64,000 bases of DNA, from contig CAYLLT010000015.1 in assembly GCA_964384465.1 (NCBI GenBank), positions 7,207-71,206 of the forward strand, read 5' to 3'. The translations under genes and the position numbers were made by a program. Of this stretch, positions 8,674-20,969 are shown piece by piece; position 1 is the stretch's first letter; every line of letters starts with the position of its first letter. The stretch is from CAYLLT01 sp964384465 (GTDB lineage Bacteria > Planctomycetota > Phycisphaerae > UBA1845 > PWPN01). The notes beneath the pieces are model-generated. The model searched no databases. It was not told where the DNA came from and was given only the letters and a program-made list of their open reading frames with translations.

Positions 8674-9741
8674 ATGGCGGCCCGGCGCAGCTTGAGCTAC
8701 AAAGACGCAGGCGTCGATATCTCGGCCAACGACCGCATGGTCGAGCTGATCCGGCCCATCGTGCGCGGCACGTACGGCCCGCGCGTGATGGGCGGTCATG
8801 GCGGCTTCGCCGGGATGTTTCGGCTCGATTACCGCGAGGAGCTGCTCCGCAAGAACTATAAAGAACCCGTGCTGGTGGCCTGCACCGACGGCGTGGGCAG
8901 CAAGGTGCTGCTGGCCCGCGACTCCGGCCACTATGACACCGTCGGCATCGACCTGGTGGCGATGAGCGTCAACGACATGCTGACCGTCGGGGCCGAGCCG
9001 CTGTTCTTCCTCGATTACGTGGCGGTCCACCGGCTGGACCCGCAGCGCGTGGCCGGTATCGTCGATGGCATCGCCGCCGGGTGCCGCGAGGCGGATTGCG
9101 CATTGCTCGGCGGCGAGACGGCCGAAATGCCGGACCTGTACGCCGAGAACGATTTCGATCTGGCCGGCTTTGCCGTCGGGGCGGTGGAGCGATCGCGCAT
9201 CATCGACGGGCGCGACATCGAGCCGGGCGACGTGCTCATCGGCCTGCCCTCCAGCGGCGTCCACTCCAACGGCTATTCGCTGGCCCGGCGACTGGTGTTT
9301 CAGGAGGCGGGGCTGAAGTACGACTCGTTCGTGCCGCAGATCGGCGCACCCATCGGCGATGAACTGCTCAAGCCGACGCGGATCTACGTCCGCCCGGTGG
9401 TCACTCTGCTTCGCCGCTATCGCGTCAAGCACGTCGTCCGCGGCATGGCCCACATCACCGGCGGCGGCCTGCCGGGCAACGTCGTCCGCATCCTGCCGGA
9501 GGGCTGCGCGGCGACGATCGACACGCGGAGTTGGCCGGCGCCGCCGATCTTCAAGTATCTCCAGTCGCTCGGCGTACAGCGCGGCGAGATGTTCCGCGTG
9601 TTCAACATGGGCATCGGTTACGTGCTCGTCGTCCGGCCGGCATTCCGCGACTCGGTCATCGGCCACTTCCGCCGCCAGCGCCTCGACGCCATCGTTATCG
9701 GCAAAGTGCGCAAAGGCAAGGATGGCATGGAGTTGCGCTAG
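8674..9741 (+). CDS. purM: Phosphoribosylformylglycinamidine cyclo-ligase
   Basis: 355 aa, normal length. AIR synthetase converts FGAM to AIR with ATP in de novo purine synthesis, in the cytosol. Family hallmarks are YKDAGVDISAND near the N-terminus, the glycine-rich GGHGGFAGMF, CTDGVGSKV, GIDLVAMSVNDM, LLGGETAEMPD and HITGGGLPGN. It stands alone on the plus strand between divergent and convergent genes, with no other pur gene nearby. It is a useful chromosomal marker in this accessory-rich window. A small GC hairpin (9745-9764) follows the stop. Confidence 0.96.
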   Translation: MAARRSLSYKDAGVDISANDRMVELIRPIVRGTYGPRVMGGHGGFAGMFRLDYREELLRKNYKEPVLVACTDGVGSKVLLARDSGHYDTVGIDLVAMSVNDMLTVGAEPLFFLDYVAVHRLDPQRVAGIVDGIAAGCREADCALLGGETAEMPDLYAENDFDLAGFAVGAVERSRIIDGRDIEPGDVLIGLPSSGVHSNGYSLARRLVFQEAGLKYDSFVPQIGAPIGDELLKPTRIYVRPVVTLLRRYRVKHVVRGMAHITGGGLPGNVVRILPEGCAATIDTRSWPAPPIFKYLQSLGVQRGEMFRVFNMGIGYVLVVRPAFRDSVIGHFRRQRLDAIVIGKVRKGKDGMELR

Positions 9742-9744
9742 ATT

Positions 9745-9764
9745 CCGGGGCCGGTTTTCCCCGG
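9745..9764 (+). terminator. Possible terminator hairpin after purM
   Basis: CCGGGG (9745-9750) pairs with CCCCGG (9759-9764) across an 8-nt loop ending in TTTT, four bases after the purM stop. There is no long U tract, so this is weak evidence for intrinsic termination. Confidence 0.35.
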
Positions 9765-9878
9765 CTTGCACGGGTTCGTTTCGTCGGTGGCGCTTTCGTT
9801 GCAATTGATCCTCCTCCTGTAATTCGTCGCGACCCGTCCATTCGGATGAGAACACGACGGGTGTTCCGCGTGGCGCGA

Positions 9879-10835
9879 TTACGGTACCACCGCCGGGTTG
9901 ATGTAGGGAATCAGCGGCAGCAGCGCTGCGCGAAATAGTTTACGGTGAATCCGTCGCGCGGTTCGACGGCCCGCATCGCTGTCGCCGTCGGGAATGGCCA
10001 GCACGTCACAGGTCAACTCGGCCACCGGCTTCAAACCCATGCCGGTCACCCGGTACAGGCGGTATCCGTACCCTTCGAGCAGGCGGCTGATGTCCTGCCA
10101 TGAGAGGCCGTTGAGCCGCAGCTTGGGCGGATTGATCTCGCAGACGATAAATGGCCGGGCCGCTTCGATGAGCTGCCGGGCGCCGTTGAGGATGGAGAAC
10201 TCGGCCCCTTCCGCATCCATGATTAACATTCGGGGTGGTGGGATCCGGCCCTCGCGAACGAGTCGATCGAGCGTGACCGCCTGGACCTGAATATAGCTAT
10301 CGGCGGCGGCCTCCGCGCCGTCCGCGACGATCCGGCCGCCGACGGTGCTGAAATCCGACCAGGCGGTGGAGAATCGGGCGGTGCCGTCGCGATCGGATGC
10401 CGCGGCGTGAAATGGTTTCACCTGCGACAGGCGATTGCGCTCGACGTTGGTTTTGAGCGCCTCGAAGTTGGCGGGGACGGGCTCGAATGCCGCGAGCACA
10501 CCGGAATCGCCGACGACCCGCGCATAGGGCACCGTCTCCGTCCCGATGTGCGCGCCGACTTCGATGATGGTGTCGCCGCGCCGGCAGAGGAAGTTGGCGA
10601 TGGCGACGGTCTGCCAGTCCACGTATCCGCGCATGGCGAACAGGAACATGGTGTAATCGCCGCCGGGGCAGTCGATGATTCCGCGAGCCAGGCTGGACGA
10701 AGCGGAGAAGGGGGCGCCGTATCGTTTGGCCACGTCGGGAGGATAGAAACGCTTGAGCACGCGGGTGGCCAGGGCCGGCGGCAACATGCGGCAGAGGCGG
10801 GCCAGCCAGGCCGGTTGCGGTGACGAGTACGTCAT
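9879..10835 (-). CDS. FkbM-family SAM-dependent methyltransferase
   Basis: 318 aa. The SAM-binding motif I is GDTIIEVGAHIGTET (residues 88-102), followed by the acidic FEPVPANFEAL and the FkbM signature LIMDAEGAEFSIL. Family members methylate hydroxyl groups of sugars or polyketides. The start overlaps the stop of the upstream BNR gene in a TGATG arrangement, so the two are translationally coupled and probably share a pathway. It is the last gene of a four-gene minus-strand operon. The target is not evident. Confidence 0.88.
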   Translation of the reverse strand: MTYSSPQPAWLARLCRMLPPALATRVLKRFYPPDVAKRYGAPFSASSSLARGIIDCPGGDYTMFLFAMRGYVDWQTVAIANFLCRRGDTIIEVGAHIGTETVPYARVVGDSGVLAAFEPVPANFEALKTNVERNRLSQVKPFHAAASDRDGTARFSTAWSDFSTVGGRIVADGAEAAADSYIQVQAVTLDRLVREGRIPPPRMLIMDAEGAEFSILNGARQLIEAARPFIVCEINPPKLRLNGLSWQDISRLLEGYGYRLYRVTGMGLKPVAELTCDVLAIPDGDSDAGRRTARRIHRKLFRAALLPLIPYINPAVVP

Positions 10836-12244
10836 CAGGGTGCTTCCTTAAGGAGGGGTACGGGTTGCGGGCGCGCCCATTCGGTGTCCATTTTATCGGG
10901 GAGGCGGCAGACCCGCCCGTCGCGCGTGGCAAAGTATAGCCGTGAGGGCGAAGGTTGGCGGGCGTCGCCATCCGCCCAGAGGGCGTAGAAGTCGGGATGA
11001 GCATCGACCGGCCGGCGCATGTAGGTGTGATTAAACGTACTACGGGCGGTGAGCGGTCGCGACGACCAGGAGCGGCCCTGGTCGTCGCCGGTCCAGAGCA
11101 CAACCTCGCCGCCGGGGTTGAACGGTTGCGGGCCGGTGGCGGTGGGGGCGTAGAGACGCCACTCGCCGTCCGGTCCGACGTGGAGGCAGCCGGTGTCATA
11201 GTTGTGATCGGAGGTGGTTACCTCTCGAAAGTCCCACTGGTCTCCCGTCCAATGCGCGGTCATCCACACGCGGGGGCCGTCCTGCGGCCCGGAGCGGTAG
11301 CCGCGGCTCAGGAGGTAGACGATGATCGGCCGGCCCTCGGCGTCGAAGTTCAAATCCTTGAGGTAGACCAGTCGGTGTTCGGACTGGTAGTCGTGGATAA
11401 GGGCTGGATTCGCCGGTTTCGTGAAGGGCGGTGACAACTCTTTGCTCGCGGCGGTTTGCCATGTCTTTCCGAAGTCGCGCGTCTGCATGTAATACAGGTT
11501 GGTTCGCGCGTTGAGGCCGCCCTGAAGCGGGTGGAAGTTGAAGGCCGTCGCCAGCGTGTCGCCGTGGCGCCAACTGATCTGGTAATGTCCCTGTTCGGCG
11601 GCGGCGAGGAGCTGCGGTTCGGTCCAGTCCCGCCCGTCGGTGCTGGTCATCGAATAGAGTTGCCGGCGCCCGCTGACGTAGCGCGTATGCAGGAAGATGA
11701 ACCCGCGCCCGTCCAGGTACCACGGCTGCGGGTAGGAGAAGTTCGTCTCGCGCACCTGCTCGAAGTCGTCGATGTCGAAGGGGTGAAGGCTGCGGAAGAT
11801 GAACGCGGACCGGGCGGTGCCGTGCGCGGGGGCGAACACCCAGATGTACCCTTTCGCGTCGAGCATGAGCGTGGGGTTGTCGTGCGCGTCGTCGGTCTTC
11901 TTGTCGAGGATGATTCGCGGGCGCGGCACCTGGCCGGTGGCGTGATCGTAGAACGAGACCGTGATCAGCAGCGTTCGCTTCTTTGGCGACTCGTGGCCGT
12001 CGGGCGGCATGCTGCCGTAGACGAAGAAGGTCTTGTGGGCCGGCTTCGAGTAGTACGCGATGGGAATATGCTGCTGGGGGTAAGTCGCCAGACCGCCGCT
12101 GTACTTAAATTTGTACTCGTCGCCGGAGGGCTGGTTGGCGTACCAGATGCCGCGGTAGCCGTCGTCGAGGCGGCAGTGAATCGACTGCGGCGGCTCGGCG
12201 GCGGTGCAGGCACAGAGCAAGAGCAGGCAAATTGCGTTTCGCAT
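10835..12244 (-). CDS. Secreted BNR-4 repeat protein (sialidase-like propeller)
   Basis: 469 aa with a short Sec-type leader (MRNAICLLLLCACTAAEP). The body matches the BNR-4 propeller family: RLDDGYRGIWYANQP at the start, repeated Asp-box-like stretches such as STDGRDWTEP, TRDFGKTWQT and GDDQGRSWSS. Proteins of this type are frequent near polysaccharide-degrading genes and may bind or cleave glycans; catalytic residues cannot be assigned here. It follows the alcohol dehydrogenase by 28 bp and is translationally coupled to the FkbM gene. Confidence 0.8.
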   Translation of the reverse strand: MRNAICLLLLCACTAAEPPQSIHCRLDDGYRGIWYANQPSGDEYKFKYSGGLATYPQQHIPIAYYSKPAHKTFFVYGSMPPDGHESPKKRTLLITVSFYDHATGQVPRPRIILDKKTDDAHDNPTLMLDAKGYIWVFAPAHGTARSAFIFRSLHPFDIDDFEQVRETNFSYPQPWYLDGRGFIFLHTRYVSGRRQLYSMTSTDGRDWTEPQLLAAAEQGHYQISWRHGDTLATAFNFHPLQGGLNARTNLYYMQTRDFGKTWQTAASKELSPPFTKPANPALIHDYQSEHRLVYLKDLNFDAEGRPIIVYLLSRGYRSGPQDGPRVWMTAHWTGDQWDFREVTTSDHNYDTGCLHVGPDGEWRLYAPTATGPQPFNPGGEVVLWTGDDQGRSWSSRPLTARSTFNHTYMRRPVDAHPDFYALWADGDARQPSPSRLYFATRDGRVCRLPDKMDTEWARPQPVPLLKEAP

Positions 12245-12272
12245 GGTGGGTTCGCACGGGCCCGCGTTCCAT

Positions 12273-13292
12273 TCATCCGAGCTCGAAGACCGCCTTGATC
12301 ATGGAGGTCTGGCTGCTGGCGAGTTCCGCGAATACGGCCGGACCTTGATCCAGCTTCACGGTGCGTACAAACTGGTCGGTCCGAACGAGCTTCCGCTCGA
12401 GCAGCGAGAGGGCGGCGGCGAAGTCGCTTCGGCTGTAGGCGTACGAGCCTTTGATCTCGATTTCGCGATTGACGATGACCAGGCCGCTCAACTCGCAGGT
12501 ATCTTCATCCAATCCGATCCATCCAGAAGTGCCGCCGGGGGCGGTGCAGGCGATGGCGTTGCGGCGGCAGGGTTGATTGCCGACCGCGTCGATGGAGAAA
12601 TCGACGCCGCGACCTCCCGTCCATTCCAGCAGCGTCTTCACCGGGTCCTGCCGCGAGGCGTCGATCACGAGGTCGGCGCCCATCTGCTGGAGCACGGCCA
12701 GGCGGCGGGGATTCAGATCGACGACGGCCATCCGCTCGGCGCCGCGATGCCTGGCGTACCAGAAGGCGAGCAGCCCGATGGAGCCGACGCCGAAAATGAC
12801 GCCGCTCCGCCCGGCAACCGGCGGGCATTTCTCAATCACGTGGATCGCGTTGGCCAGCGGCTCGATCAGCGAGCCTTCGATGAAGCTCATGTCGGGCGGC
12901 ATGTGGAACAGGCATTCCCGCGGCGCGGCGACGTATTCCGCCAGCGCGCCGTGGAAGTCGAGGCTGTAGACCTTCCGCTGCGGGCAGATGTGATGGCGGT
13001 TCGAGCGGCAGTATTCGCATGTGCCGCAGGTCACCAGCGGGTAGACGGCGACGGGATCGCCGGGGCGAAAGTCGCGCACGTCAGCCCCCGCCTCCGCCAC
13101 TTGACCGCTGAATTCGTGGCCAAGTACGAGCGGCGGGATGCGCCGTTTGCTCCGGCCGAGATAGCCGAATACATCGGAGCCGCACACGCCGACGGCGCGG
13201 ATTTTAATCAGCGCCTCATTCACTTTGATCTGCGGCTGCGGGAGGTCTCGAATTTCGAGCGTGCGCGGGGCGGTGTAGACGAGGGCTTTCAT
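12273..13292 (-). CDS. Zinc-dependent medium-chain alcohol (polyol) dehydrogenase
   Basis: 339 aa. Oxidises a polyol or sugar alcohol with NAD(P). Catalytic zinc ligands are Cys37 (VCGSD) and His59-Glu60 (LGHEF). The structural zinc site is complete (Cys89, Cys92, Cys95, Cys103 in CGTCEYC...HHIC). The Rossmann motif is GVGSIG. Sequence style is closest to the sorbitol or galactitol-1-phosphate dehydrogenase branch. It lies in the operon with the MetE-like, BNR and FkbM genes, which suggests a sugar-derived substrate; that part is inference. Confidence 0.88.
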   Translation of the reverse strand: MKALVYTAPRTLEIRDLPQPQIKVNEALIKIRAVGVCGSDVFGYLGRSKRRIPPLVLGHEFSGQVAEAGADVRDFRPGDPVAVYPLVTCGTCEYCRSNRHHICPQRKVYSLDFHGALAEYVAAPRECLFHMPPDMSFIEGSLIEPLANAIHVIEKCPPVAGRSGVIFGVGSIGLLAFWYARHRGAERMAVVDLNPRRLAVLQQMGADLVIDASRQDPVKTLLEWTGGRGVDFSIDAVGNQPCRRNAIACTAPGGTSGWIGLDEDTCELSGLVIVNREIEIKGSYAYSRSDFAAALSLLERKLVRTDQFVRTVKLDQGPAVFAELASSQTSMIKAVFELG

Positions 13293-13348
13293 CGCGACTT
13301 CCTACGAATCTGAAATCTCAAATTGGATATTTGAAATATGGCCCCGTT

Positions 13349-14350
13349 CTAGCATCGCCTCATTCGCAGGTGATTGGCCCCCGCCACCAATGCGCGAAGC
13401 TTGGCCCGCGTGATGTCCAGCGGGACGTGCTGGAAACCGCACTCGGACGCCAGCAGCAGGCGCTCGGGCGGGAAGTACTCGAGCACCGGCCGCGTCCGCT
13501 TTTCGATCAGCTCGGGTGATTCGATGTCGTCGCCGCGCTGATCGATCACGCCGACGGCGAACTCGCCCTTGAAATCCCATTTGTCCCACAGCGTGAGCAT
13601 GTTGTAGCTGAGCGTACAGTGCTCGAGCGAGACCTGATCGACGCGGGCAGTTTTGAACGCGTCCACCAAATCATCGTACCGCGTGAAGTACACGCGCTTG
13701 CGGCGGGCGTTTCCGCCGCAGACGTGCAGGCCGATCTTGATGTTCAATCCTTTGCACGCGCGGTTGAGGGCTTCGGCGCCCCAGACGGCTTCCTCGGGAA
13801 ACGCCGTCCAGGCCGGCTCGTCGAACTGAACGAACTCGCAGCCGGCGGCGGCGATGTTCCGCAGCTCGGCGTTGAGCACGTCGGCGTAGGCGAAGGCGAG
13901 GTCCTTGTCGGTCGGATAGAGGTCCGGCCGCTTGTTGTTCGAGAACTTGGCCAGCATGTGCGGGCCGGTGCAGGTGATCTTGACTTCGACGGCAGACGGC
14001 GCGGTTTCGCGTGCGATCATCCAGTCGCGGGCCAGGTCGGTCCGCAGGTTGCCGATTCGGTCCACGACATTCGCGATCTCGATGCCGAAGCCGGCGGTGC
14101 CGTAGCTGCGATATTCCATGTTGTCGAATGAGAGGCCGTCCATGCGCTTCTGGAAGAAGTAGTACATGTTCTCCCGCCGCCCTTCGCCGTCGGTGACCAC
14201 GTCGAGGCCGGCTTCGACCTGGTCGCGCACCGCCCAGCGGATCAGGTCGTCCTCCTGCTCGCGGGTGAGCGTCGGTTTCTTCAGCGTGTCCTGCGGCTGG
14301 ACGGGCCGCGGATAGCTGCCGGTAACGGTGGCACGAAAGGGTTTTGGCAT
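13349..14350 (-). CDS. MetE C-terminal-like zinc methyltransferase
   Basis: 333 aa. It corresponds to the C-terminal catalytic half of cobalamin-independent methionine synthase (UROD/MetE-like fold) without the N-terminal half. The start is VTGSYPRP, a typical opening for this group. Zinc-ligand candidates are His and Cys in IGLHVCGGNARR and Cys in LLASECGFQHV. Stand-alone proteins of this kind use various methyl donors and acceptors, so it may not make methionine. First gene of the minus-strand operon running to FkbM. Confidence 0.82.
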   Translation of the reverse strand: MPKPFRATVTGSYPRPVQPQDTLKKPTLTREQEDDLIRWAVRDQVEAGLDVVTDGEGRRENMYYFFQKRMDGLSFDNMEYRSYGTAGFGIEIANVVDRIGNLRTDLARDWMIARETAPSAVEVKITCTGPHMLAKFSNNKRPDLYPTDKDLAFAYADVLNAELRNIAAAGCEFVQFDEPAWTAFPEEAVWGAEALNRACKGLNIKIGLHVCGGNARRKRVYFTRYDDLVDAFKTARVDQVSLEHCTLSYNMLTLWDKWDFKGEFAVGVIDQRGDDIESPELIEKRTRPVLEYFPPERLLLASECGFQHVPLDITRAKLRALVAGANHLRMRRC

Positions 14351-14462
14351 GATCGGATGATAAGCCTCAGATGGTTCCGATTCAATGCACGTCGCACTCT
14401 TTCACAAAGTGGTTGTACGGGAGCCGCAGGCAGAACTCAAAAAAATAGTTTGCACCGTTACA

Positions 14463-14852
14463 TCAGGGTACGGGACCGTCGAACAACCGCAGGTCGGGGA
14501 GCGCCGAGCGGATCAACTGGTAATGGGCGTCGTAAGTCCAAATCTCAAGATTGTGCCGGATGGCCACAGTGGCGATCAGCGCGTCGGGGAAGGGAACGGG
14601 CAAGCCGCGCGAGCGAAGCATGTTGAGGTACCGGCCGAGGTCGTCCCAGATATCCAGATCGATGGGTACCTGCGGCAGGCGGTCGAGGGCGGCGGCCAGC
14701 CGGGTCAGATCGGCCGGATCGCGCGCGCCGTGGATGATCTCGGCCCGGGTCACACCGCAGATGGCAGCTTGGCCTGTGTTCAGGACGGACCCGATTGCCT
14801 CTGAAGCGGTGCGTAAGTATTTCACCAGGACCGTGGTATCGACGAGGATCAT
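14463..14852 (-). CDS. vapC: PIN-domain toxin, VapC type
   Basis: 129 aa. PIN-fold ribonuclease of a type II toxin-antitoxin pair. Acidic active-site residues are Asp5 (ILVDTTVLV), the Glu of TRAEIIHG and the Asp of FPDALIATVA. The start overlaps the stop of the antitoxin gene by ATGA, which is standard for coupled expression. Length is typical. Target RNA unknown. Confidence 0.9.
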   Translation of the reverse strand: MILVDTTVLVKYLRTASEAIGSVLNTGQAAICGVTRAEIIHGARDPADLTRLAAALDRLPQVPIDLDIWDDLGRYLNMLRSRGLPVPFPDALIATVAIRHNLEIWTYDAHYQLIRSALPDLRLFDGPVP

Positions 14853-15091
14853 TCCACGCTCCGGGAGCGCAGATCCTCGATGGCGTCAAAATCCAGATCG
14901 ATGTGACCCGCCAGTTCATGAAGAAGGGTCAGATCAGGCCGGAACGACGGCGCTCCGGATTCTTCCACCACGATGATTCGCACGTCCTTGCCGATCATGG
15001 GATCAAGCTCGGGTAAGTGCAGCGTATTGGAATCAAGATGTTTGTGGAGAGAAATCGTCATCAGGGTTCTCCGCGTGGTCGGATACTTCAT
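14849..15091 (-). CDS. vapB: VapB-like antitoxin
   Basis: Up to 80 aa. Two starts are possible. The Met at 15091 overlaps the stop of the preceding small gene (ATGA). The Met at 15061 (MTISLHKHLDSN) has a good GGAGA ribosome site and gives 70 aa. The N-terminal strand region resembles an AbrB/SpoVT-like DNA-binding arm, and the C-terminal part (DLTLLHELAGHIDLD) would wrap the toxin. It is coupled to vapC by an overlapping stop and start. Confidence 0.78.
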   Translation of the reverse strand: MKYPTTRRTLMTISLHKHLDSNTLHLPELDPMIGKDVRIIVVEESGAPSFRPDLTLLHELAGHIDLDFDAIEDLRSRSVE

Positions 15092-15315
15092 GACTTGGGC
15101 TTTCCGTGGGCATAATGGTCGTGATTCCGGGCCATGTCGGGGGGCAAATTATTTAGGACGCCGGCATAGCGCATGAGCATTTCCTCCAGTGGCTGCTCGC
15201 CATTTGTTTCCTCCTGGTCGGGGCTAACGAAGATCTGTACTTCTGCGCCTTCCGGCAGATCCACCGTCTCGTCGAGCACGATCATGCCGTTCTTGATATG
15301 TCCGCGGCAGGTCAT
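15088..15315 (-). CDS. DUF104-like small protein at the head of the TA operon
   Basis: 75 aa. The N-terminal pattern (GHIKNGMIVLDETVDLPEGAEVQIFV) matches the short beta-rich module of DUF104/AF2212-type antitoxins. The C-terminal half is charged and different. It overlaps the next antitoxin gene by ATGA, so the locus carries two antitoxin-like genes upstream of one toxin. It has a strong ribosome site (GGAAGGAGAT). It may be a second antitoxin, a regulator, or the partner of a lost toxin. Confidence 0.7.
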   Translation of the reverse strand: MTCRGHIKNGMIVLDETVDLPEGAEVQIFVSPDQEETNGEQPLEEMLMRYAGVLNNLPPDMARNHDHYAHGKPKS

Positions 15316-15341
15316 GGGATATCTCCTTCCTTGCTTCTCTT

Positions 15342-15347
15342 ATTGTA
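15342..15347 (-). promoter_or_regulatory. Likely -10 element of the TA operon
   Basis: On the minus strand this reads TACAAT, one mismatch from the sigma-70 consensus, 27 bp upstream of the first antitoxin-like gene. No clear -35 is seen; the expected position meets the palindrome at 15370-15385. Confidence 0.45.
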
Positions 15348-15369
15348 ACGACTTTTTCGAGGCGGACAG

Positions 15370-15385
15370 CGCTCAATTTTGAGCG
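15370..15385. promoter_or_regulatory. Candidate autoregulatory operator of the TA operon
   Basis: Inverted repeat CGCTCAA-TT-TTGAGCG, with 7-bp perfect arms, located at or just upstream of where the -35 box should be. TA operons are normally repressed by the antitoxin or the complex binding such palindromes. Confidence 0.5.
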
Positions 15386-15448
15386 GAAGAGGACTTCCGA
15401 TATTCTGCTGGGCACTGACCGATGACCACAGGCTGCGCGGAGTATCTG

Positions 15449-15580
15449 GTGAGCACGATCGTCGATCTCCAGAACATTGACTATGTACGGGACGGGAACC
15501 GGATCCTTACCGGCGTCTCGTGGCGGATCGAGCGGGGGCAGCATTGGGCGCTGCTGGGGGCGAATGGGTCGGGCAAAACG
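15449..15580 (+). pseudogene. ABC transporter ATPase, N-terminal fragment truncated just after Walker A
   Basis: A GTG start (15449, with GGAG eight bases upstream) opens a clear ABC ATPase beginning: STIVDLQNIDYVRDGN, then ILTGVSWRIERGQHWALLG and Walker A GANGSGKT. Right after the Thr codon similarity stops. The following bases are instead the complement of a receiver-domain gene start. About 44 of an expected 250 or more codons remain, so it cannot function. The frame stays open to 15706, but that part is not ABC-like. Confidence 0.8.
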
Positions 15581-15581
15581 T

Positions 15582-15638
15582 CGCCGCCATCGCCTCGCGG
15601 CATATCGCGTTATCGTCCACTACCAGGATCGTTTTCAT
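15582..15638 (-). pseudogene. Response-regulator receiver domain, N-terminal fragment
   Basis: Read on the minus strand from ATG at 15638: MKTILVVDDNAICREAMAA, an unmistakable receiver-domain N-terminus with the paired acidic residues. A GGGAGCT ribosome site precedes it. It sits 18 bp after the stop of the HD-GYP regulator, so it was once the third gene of the kinase operon. It is cut off after about 19 codons at the junction with the ABC fragment. Too short for routine ORF calling. Confidence 0.8.
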
Positions 15639-15656
15639 GGGCCAGCTCCCGAGGGC

Positions 15657-16653
15657 TCAAACCGTCGCCAGCTCCCGCTCCGCGAATCGTTCTCGCACCG
15701 CGATGAACTCGTTTTCGATTTCAACAAAGGCATCGACCACCGCGGGGTCGAAGTGCTTCCCACGCTCAGGCAGGATGATGCCGCGGGCAATGTCGTGGGC
15801 GTAGGCTTTCTTGTAGACGCGCTTGGTGGTGAGCGCATCGTACACGTCCGCCAGCGCCACCACGCGTCCGCTGAGGGGTATCCCGTCGCCGGTTAACCCG
15901 GATGGATACCCGCTTCCGTCGTAGCGTTCGTGGTGCGTCAGCGCAATCTCGCGCGCCATCTCCAGGAACCGCACGCCGGGAAAATGCTGAGCCGCCGCTT
16001 CGAGCGTTTCGGCCCCGATCGTCGTATGGGTCTTCATGATCTCAAACTCCCGGTCGCTCAGCCGGCCGGGCTTCAGCAGCACGCTGTCGGGAACGCCCAC
16101 CTTGCCGATGTCGTGCAGCGGGCTGGTGAGATAGATGAGCCGCACGAACTCATCATCCACCTGGGCCCGAAACTCCTTCCGCGTCGAGAGATGCTTGGCG
16201 ATCAGGCGCGAATAGGCGCGGACCCGTTCCAGGTGGGCGCCGGTTTCCGGATCACGGGACTCCGCCAGCCTGGCCATCGCGAAGATCGCGACATCGCGGG
16301 TCTCCAACGACAGGATGCGCTCGGCGGCGCGAATGCGGACGCGAAGCTCGGCCGGGTTAAAGGGCTTGGTGAGAAAGTCGTCCGCCCCTGCCGAAAGCCC
16401 CTCGACGACGTTGTCTGTGCCCCCGCGAGCCGTGAGCAGGATGATGTACAAATAGCCTGAGAACTCCGCTCGGCGGATGCGGCGACAGAGTTCCAGGCCG
16501 TCCATTCCGGGCATTTCCCAATCGGAGATGACCAGGCGACAGGTACCTTCGCGGAGGATGTCGAGTGCCTCCGCTCCATCCGTGGCCGTCTCAACCTGAT
16601 GGCCGGCCTGCGTCAGCACATGCGTCAGCACAGCCAGGGCGATCTCGTCGTCG

Positions 16654-16673
<20 letters not shown>
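15657..16673 (-). CDS. HD-GYP response regulator (c-di-GMP phosphodiesterase)
   Basis: 338 aa from Met at 16673; the frame extends upstream but overlaps the kinase and lacks domain homology there. The receiver domain has DDD (7-9), phospho-acceptor Asp51 (ISDWEMPG) and Lys103 (TKPF). The HD-GYP domain has HD at His187-Asp188 (LHDIGKVGVPDS), HHERYDGSGYP, and ALADVYDAL. Such proteins hydrolyse cyclic di-GMP, here under control of phosphorylation. Its first 20 bases overlap the end of the hybrid kinase, so the two form a signalling pair. Confidence 0.92.
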
Positions 16674-20577
<3,904 letters not shown>

Positions 20578-20969
20578 GGCGTCAGAACTTCCGTATTCAT
20601 GGGTCCTCGTTGGTGAGCACTTGCCGCTGGGGCGGAACAGGGCGGCATTCAGCCGCTTAAATCGTCATCGACACGGCGGCAGACGTGCTTTAGTTGGTCG
20701 GCGTCGGCGCCCCGACGGACGATGAGGTCGGCATGGTTATCGGGTGCGCAAAACTCCAGACGTGCTCCGACCGCTCTCGGACGGGTTCGAGAACCCGAAA
20801 TCGGCAATTGGCTCCCCCCACTTTCCCCCTCGTCCCCCCGCCACTCGTTCACCGTCCCATTCTCAGCTTTCCGTTTTCAATTCTCGCCCGCGAAGGTTAT
20901 GTTTTGACTTTTCGGTCCGCCGGTGGCGGATTTCGACCTTCGGCCTCAACGTTTTGACGTATCCGAATC
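20578..20969. other. 392-bp spacer between kinase operon and symporter
   Basis: Divergent intergenic region. It contains a small inverted repeat CGGGTTC-GA-GAACCCG (20782-20797). A minus-strand open frame (20649-20852) has a C-terminal part, VGARLEFCAPDNHADLIVRR onward, that reads like protein but is not recognised; it may be a gene relic. No confident promoter is visible. Confidence 0.4.

Noticed and set aside
8656..9855. A 399-codon minus-strand open frame over purM
   Set aside because: purM is unmistakable on the plus strand; this frame is its complement.
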